The translations under genes and the position numbers were made by a program. Below, one piece after another: positions 63,370-64,000 of a DNA stretch of 64,000 bases; the first letter of the stretch is position 1, and the number at the start of each line of letters is the position of its first letter. Under the pieces are notes generated by a model, which was given only the letters and a program-made list of their open reading frames with translations, was not told where the DNA came from and ran no database searches. Origin of the DNA: Azomonas macrocytogenes. Its GTDB lineage: Bacteria; Pseudomonadota; Gammaproteobacteria; Pseudomonadales; Pseudomonadaceae. The stretch spans positions 1-64,000 of the forward strand of contig NZ_JACHXI010000012.1 in the NCBI RefSeq assembly GCF_014191985.1. The letters run 5' to 3'.

Positions 63370-64000
63370 TCTCGATTACAACAGATGATGTTTTCGCCAA
63401 GGGCGAATGCGGATCAAGCAACGACGTGCGGATAAAGTGCAAATGACTGAGCACACGACGTAACGGCGAAGTATCGAACTGCGGCGGACGTGGCTCGGGG
63501 GTGTTGCGCACCGCCTCGATAGCTTGCTCCACTGCAATCAGGGCGCGCTGGCGGTTATCTTCATCGACCTGCATGAACAGGTCCACCAGTGCCTGTTCCA
63601 TGATCCGGACACAGGCACGCCATTCCATACTCTTGGCATACCAAGGCTCGCGCGGCAGAGCTGCCTGCTCTTGCCGCAACTCGATCACTGCATGGCCGAC
63701 TTCCAGCACAGCGAACATCCAATGCATCAGGTGGCGCTGCATATCAGGATGCCCGGCTGCCTGTATATAAGCCTGATTGAGCAGATCGCGTGTGCTGCTC
63801 TCGAAACCTGCGACCAGCCCCTTGAGCTTGGCTGTGACGGCAAAGACCAGACGCATGCGCAGATCCTGCTCCAGGCCACGCCACAACCAGGGACGGTTGG
63901 GCGGCAGGATGAAACTCGCAGCCACGGCGGCAGCGCCAATGGCAATCAAGGAAGCGATCCATTCGTTGAGAAAATGTGAGGGGTCATACTGTGTCAGATC
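63344..64000 (-). CDS. FUSC family efflux transporter, C-terminal part (partial)
   Basis: The frame is open from the right edge of the window (minus strand) to the stop at 63344, giving the last ~218 residues. A membrane segment (IASLIAIGAAAVAASFIL) is followed by the cytoplasmic C-terminal domain typical of AaeB/FUSC proteins, with helical segments around PNRPWLWRGLEQDLRMRL. The N-terminal membrane domain lies beyond the window. With DUF1656 and the HlyD-type protein it forms an efflux operon for aromatic or hydroxylated acids. Confidence 0.9.
   Translation of the reverse strand, partial: DLTQYDPSHFLNEWIASLIAIGAAAVAASFILPPNRPWLWRGLEQDLRMRLVFAVTAKLKGLVAGFESSTRDLLNQAYIQAAGHPDMQRHLMHWMFAVLEVGHAVIELRQEQAALPREPWYAKSMEWRACVRIMEQALVDLFMQVDEDNRQRALIAVEQAIEAVRNTPEPRPPQFDTSPLRRVLSHLHFIRTSLLDPHSPLAKTSSVVIESASLATAT

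Overview
The window is a gammaproteobacterial chromosome segment, almost certainly from Pseudomonas or a close relative such as the Halopseudomonas/Stutzerimonas group. Evidence: the order secG-glmM-folP-ftsH-rlmE with divergent yhbY, greA-carB-carA-dapB-dnaJ-dnaK-grpE with divergent recN, fur next to bamE (omlA), rnfH-ratA next to smpB, the lldR/lldPD-dld lactate cluster, an MvaT-type nucleoid protein, and a tmRNA whose tag begins ANDDNY. Core genes are moderately GC-rich. Two segments are AT-richer or broken and look like decayed islands.

Layout. 1-3768: remnant of an accessory island abutting tRNA-Leu(GAG): an AraC regulator, a short-chain dehydrogenase, a broken IS3-family transposase and the first ~55 codons of a frameshifted tyrosine integrase. 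3769-22722: core housekeeping block (tRNA-Leu, secG, glmM, folP, ftsH, rlmE, yhbY, greA, carAB, dapB, dnaKJ-grpE, recN, fur, bamE). The gap between grpE and recN holds a sigma-32 promoter facing left and a LexA box facing right. 22762-46381: core genes that in P. aeruginosa lie elsewhere (purL, rhlB, phoH-like, yaaA, a ManC/AlgA-type enzyme, purU, mvaT, sbcB), plus a six-gene MoxR-type membrane operon joined by overlapping start and stop codons. 46533-55072: rnfH, ratA, smpB, then the lactate genes lldR, lldP, lldD and dld with an LldR-type operator. 55255-56128: a small exported protein and ssrA.

56129-60447 is a scrambled accessory zone downstream of ssrA. It has a terC gene in two decayed pieces with a LysR regulator/hydrolase pair between them, a truncated HicB antitoxin, a cupin, and a small membrane protein. 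It also has a LexA-controlled promoter with no recognisable target gene. 60448-61286 is a flavodoxin-DUF2023 pair preceded by a probable Fur box. 61514-64000 is an acetyltransferase and an AaeXAB-type efflux operon cut by the window end.

The points most worth following up are the LexA-controlled short transcript, the flavodoxin-DUF2023 pair, the split terC locus, the decayed tRNA-Leu island, the longer tmRNA tag and the uncharacterised MoxR operon. I did not find a complete, clearly new defence or biosynthetic system. All assignments come from reading the sequence and from family knowledge; no database search was run.
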